NCBI GenBank assembly: GCA_016285515.1
Contig: JAEEQW010000002.1
Coordinates: 177,525-241,524 of the forward strand
Source of the DNA: Bacteroidales bacterium
Lineage (GTDB): Bacteria; Bacteroidota; Bacteroidia; Bacteroidales; BM520
Length of the DNA stretch: 64,000 nucleotides
Reading direction: 5' to 3'
Positions within the stretch are counted from its first letter, which is position 1; every line of letters begins with the position of its first letter. The notes under the pieces were generated by a model. That model worked only from the letters and a program-made list of their open reading frames with translations, was not told the DNA's origin and made no database searches. The translations under genes and the position numbers were made by a program. This document shows, one piece after another, positions 62,065-64,000 of the stretch.

Positions 62065-63070
62065 TTTTGCCTCCTTCCGTCGTTTCCGTTGACTTTCGCT
62101 GCTCTTCAGCAGTTTTCATTTCTTCCTGTTTTTTCAATTCCATAAAATATTTGTATGAACTGTTTACAAAGTCATACGCCTTTTCCAAAGTCTTGCCATG
62201 TTCTTCAGCCTCCGGCTGGTGCTTGGCAAATTTCACAAGATCCGACAACTCAAATAATTGCTTTGCGCTGTCAATGTCTTCCTGTTTGCATTTGCCGGTC
62301 CTATGAAGTTCCCTGAAAATATCATCAGTCACCATTTCCACAGCTTCAAAGCCGAACTGGCCGGAAATATATTCCCTTAATATTGATGTAATCCTGAAAT
62401 AATATTCCTTAACCTCTCCAGACTGCCATAACTTCTCCTTTTCGAGAGCATACAGCGCATCCAGGGCAGCTCTATGAGGCGGTATTACCACCTTCGGACG
62501 AGTGATACTTCCATATTGTTTCTTCCTTTTTTTCAAATACCTGACAAGGAAGAAAATCCCGGCCACGACCGCTGCAATTATCAAAGTCCATTCAATATAT
62601 GGTATGACTTCGGAGAATTTCACCGGCACATCCGCAATAGGTTTGATGAACTTAATATCAGCGGTAGTGTCAATATCAACAGTATGAACTTCATAAAGTA
62701 AAGCTTCGGTTTCTATTATTCTCTCTGTTCCATCTGAAAATTTCACCTTGAATTCAAATGGCGGTATAGCGTAATAGCCTGAATCGAAGGAAGTTATGGT
62801 GATATCCTCGACATATTTGCTCACACCGTCAGACGTTGTGGTATCTATCGGGGATTTCTTAAGTATTTCGATTTCTCTAACTATTGTGTCGCCAATAAGC
62901 GGCCATTCAACTTTGGCATCCTCAGGAGCAGTCACTGACATACGAAAGACACTCTGTTCACCGATTCTTATAACCGGCTTGTCAAGTTCACCTTTCGCAT
63001 CGGCAACCTGCGAAACCAGGTTGAAAGACAGCAGAATTACGGCAACTGAAATAAAAAGTCTTTTTATCAT
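62054..63070 (-). CDS. Bat operon membrane protein of unknown function
   Basis: A 338-residue protein with signal peptide (MIKRLFISVAVILLSFNLVS), a beta-rich periplasmic domain (about 25-150, with FDSGYYAIPPFEFKVKFSDG), a membrane helix (about 165-182, WTLIIAAVVAGIFFLV), and a cytoplasmic helical part with YFRITSILREYISGQFGFEA. Such a gene usually lies between the DUF58 gene and batA. Its layout mirrors the end of BatD, suggesting common origin. Its C-terminus is charged. Confidence 0.88.
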   Translation of the reverse strand: MIKRLFISVAVILLSFNLVSQVADAKGELDKPVIRIGEQSVFRMSVTAPEDAKVEWPLIGDTIVREIEILKKSPIDTTTSDGVSKYVEDITITSFDSGYYAIPPFEFKVKFSDGTERIIETEALLYEVHTVDIDTTADIKFIKPIADVPVKFSEVIPYIEWTLIIAAVVAGIFFLVRYLKKRKKQYGSITRPKVVIPPHRAALDALYALEKEKLWQSGEVKEYYFRITSILREYISGQFGFEAVEMVTDDIFRELHRTGKCKQEDIDSAKQLFELSDLVKFAKHQPEAEEHGKTLEKAYDFVNSSYKYFMELKKQEEMKTAEEQRKSTETTEGGKNVQ

Positions 63071-63073
63071 GAC

Positions 63074-63949
63074 TTACAATCTGTTTTCACGCATTTTAAA
63101 CAATCTGATCAGACTTTTGACATAATCGCCGCCAGTTTCCAGTTCAACATAGTCTGTTCCACACTTTCTGAACAATTTTTCAAGCTCGGAATTATGTTTC
63201 TCCCACCATGTTGAATATGCCCGCATGACAGACCTGTTGGATGTGTCCATCCACATGGTTCTGCCCGATTCCTTGTCATACACACGTATCATCCCGACAT
63301 TCGGAAAGTCAGCCTCACGTTGGTCAACGATACGCATAGCCACTATGTCATGTTTGTATCTTGCAATTTTCAGAGCATTCTCAAAATCGGAGGTCACGAA
63401 ATCAGAAAACAGGAAAGCAGTAACTCTCTTTTTCATCGAGTTGGTCAGGAAACGCAAAGCCTCAGCCACATCAGTCTTTTGGCTTGTCGGGTGAAAGTCA
63501 ATTAGTTCCCTGATTATTCTCAGTATATGGCTCGAGCCTTTCTGAGGCGGTATGAACTTTTCCACTTTGTCGGAGAAAAAAATCACACCCACTTTATCAT
63601 TATTGCTGATAGCTGAGAAAGCGAGCACCGCTGACACTTCCGTGATGACATCCTCCTTGAGACAAGACTTGGTGCCAAATTCATTTGAGCCACTGACATC
63701 AATAAGCAGCATAACTGTCAATTCACGTTCCTCTTCAAAAATTTTCACAAAAGGACGGTTATAACGTGCTGTCACGTTCCAGTCAATGTTTCTCACATCG
63801 TCACCGACCTGATATTCACGGACTTCACTGAAAGCCATACCGATGCCCTTGAAAGCACTGTGATATTGTCCGGCGAAGATATGTTGTGAAAGGCCGCGAC
63901 TCTTAATCTCGATCTTTCTTACTTTCTTCAGAATGTCGGAAGTTTCCAT
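63074..63949 (-). CDS. DUF58 domain protein of the Bat operon
   Basis: A 291-residue cytosolic protein of the DUF58/VWA-like family. QYHSAFKGIGMAFSEVREYQVGDDVRNIDWNVTARY is covered in part by the family motif (near 28-62), then LLIDVSGSNEFG with an intact MIDAS-like Asp-x-Ser-x-Ser, and FSDFVTSDFENAL. It works with the MoxR ATPase just upstream and the VWA proteins BatA and BatB. Confidence 0.93.
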   Translation of the reverse strand: METSDILKKVRKIEIKSRGLSQHIFAGQYHSAFKGIGMAFSEVREYQVGDDVRNIDWNVTARYNRPFVKIFEEERELTVMLLIDVSGSNEFGTKSCLKEDVITEVSAVLAFSAISNNDKVGVIFFSDKVEKFIPPQKGSSHILRIIRELIDFHPTSQKTDVAEALRFLTNSMKKRVTAFLFSDFVTSDFENALKIARYKHDIVAMRIVDQREADFPNVGMIRVYDKESGRTMWMDTSNRSVMRAYSTWWEKHNSELEKLFRKCGTDYVELETGGDYVKSLIRLFKMRENRL

Positions 63950-63960
63950 GTCAATGAATT

Positions 63961-64000
63961 TTACGGAACCTCAACCTTATTGAGAATTTCATTAATCACA
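63961..64000 (-). CDS. MoxR-type AAA ATPase, C-terminal fragment cut by window edge
   Basis: Only the last 12 codons are in the window, reading VINEILNKVEVP before a TAA stop. This ending fits MoxR ATPases of Bacteroidota, and a moxR gene is expected upstream of the DUF58-bat genes. The stop is 11 bp before the DUF58 start. The assignment rests mostly on gene order. Confidence 0.6.
   Translation of the reverse strand, partial: VINEILNKVEVP

Overview
The window looks like a chromosome segment of a member of Bacteroidota, most likely order Bacteroidales. The signs are a complete Bat (BatA-E) operon with its DUF58 and MoxR genes, a head-GIN (DUF2807) adhesin-like lipoprotein, DUF5606, a gingipain-type C25 peptidase, a 5-fold repeat secreted protein, and many upstream sites that fit the phylum's promoter box TAnnTTTG. 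Shine-Dalgarno sequences are not conspicuous. G+C looks to be in the low to mid 40s per cent, judged by eye.

Left part (84-19537): one unidirectional run of 17 genes on the minus strand forms a large type III-A CRISPR-Cas operon. In transcription order it is cas6, cas10/csm1, csm2, csm3, csm4, csm5, then signalling effectors (a CARF-adenosine deaminase of the Cad1 type, a Nudix hydrolase, a DUF4143 AAA ATPase, a CARF-nuclease of the Card1/Can2 type, a CARF-HEPN protein of the TM1812/Csx1 type, and an unnamed 122-residue protein). The adaptation module follows: a RecD/Pif1-like helicase, cas1, a CRISPR-associated primase-polymerase (CAPP), cas2 with a long N-terminal extension, and a TPR-like/OB-fold protein. 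Most junctions overlap by 4 bp or are separated by fewer than 12 bp. No CRISPR array lies in the window; it may lie beyond base 1. Cas10 keeps both the HD and GGDD motifs, so target recognition should produce cyclic oligoadenylate. That would switch on three CARF effectors with different outputs: ATP deamination, DNA/RNA nicking and RNA cleavage. The Nudix protein and perhaps the 122-residue protein are candidates for processing the resulting nucleotides or the signal.

Middle part (19538-37132): a short non-coding boundary, a repeat-rich secreted protein, comEC, an unknown small protein, then a minus-strand operon (DUF5606, pyrK, pyrD, NtrC-type regulator without an HTH) and a plus-strand run (PPi-type phosphofructokinase, asnS, rpoN, a membrane protein). 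These are followed by a CobW-type GTPase, a head-GIN lipoprotein, an amidohydrolase, and two surface or secreted proteins driven from a palindromic divergent promoter.

Right part (37274-64000): kbl and a C25 peptidase with a dockerin-like C-terminus, cvpA, an overlooked 57-residue lipoprotein, recJ, then purH-mreB-mreC-mreD-tsaB. Next come tdh (which with kbl makes the threonine-to-glycine route), lpxB-surE-maf-kdsC, rpmH, pepD, dnaN, and the aerotolerance (Bat) operon reaching into moxR at the right edge.

The most notable content is the multi-effector type III-A operon. Points of special interest are the Cad1-Nudix pair, the CAPP/helicase/TPR-OB adaptation module, the unnamed 122-residue protein, the Csm5 coiled-coil extension, and the AAA ATPase with its own 33-bp-phased control region inside the operon.
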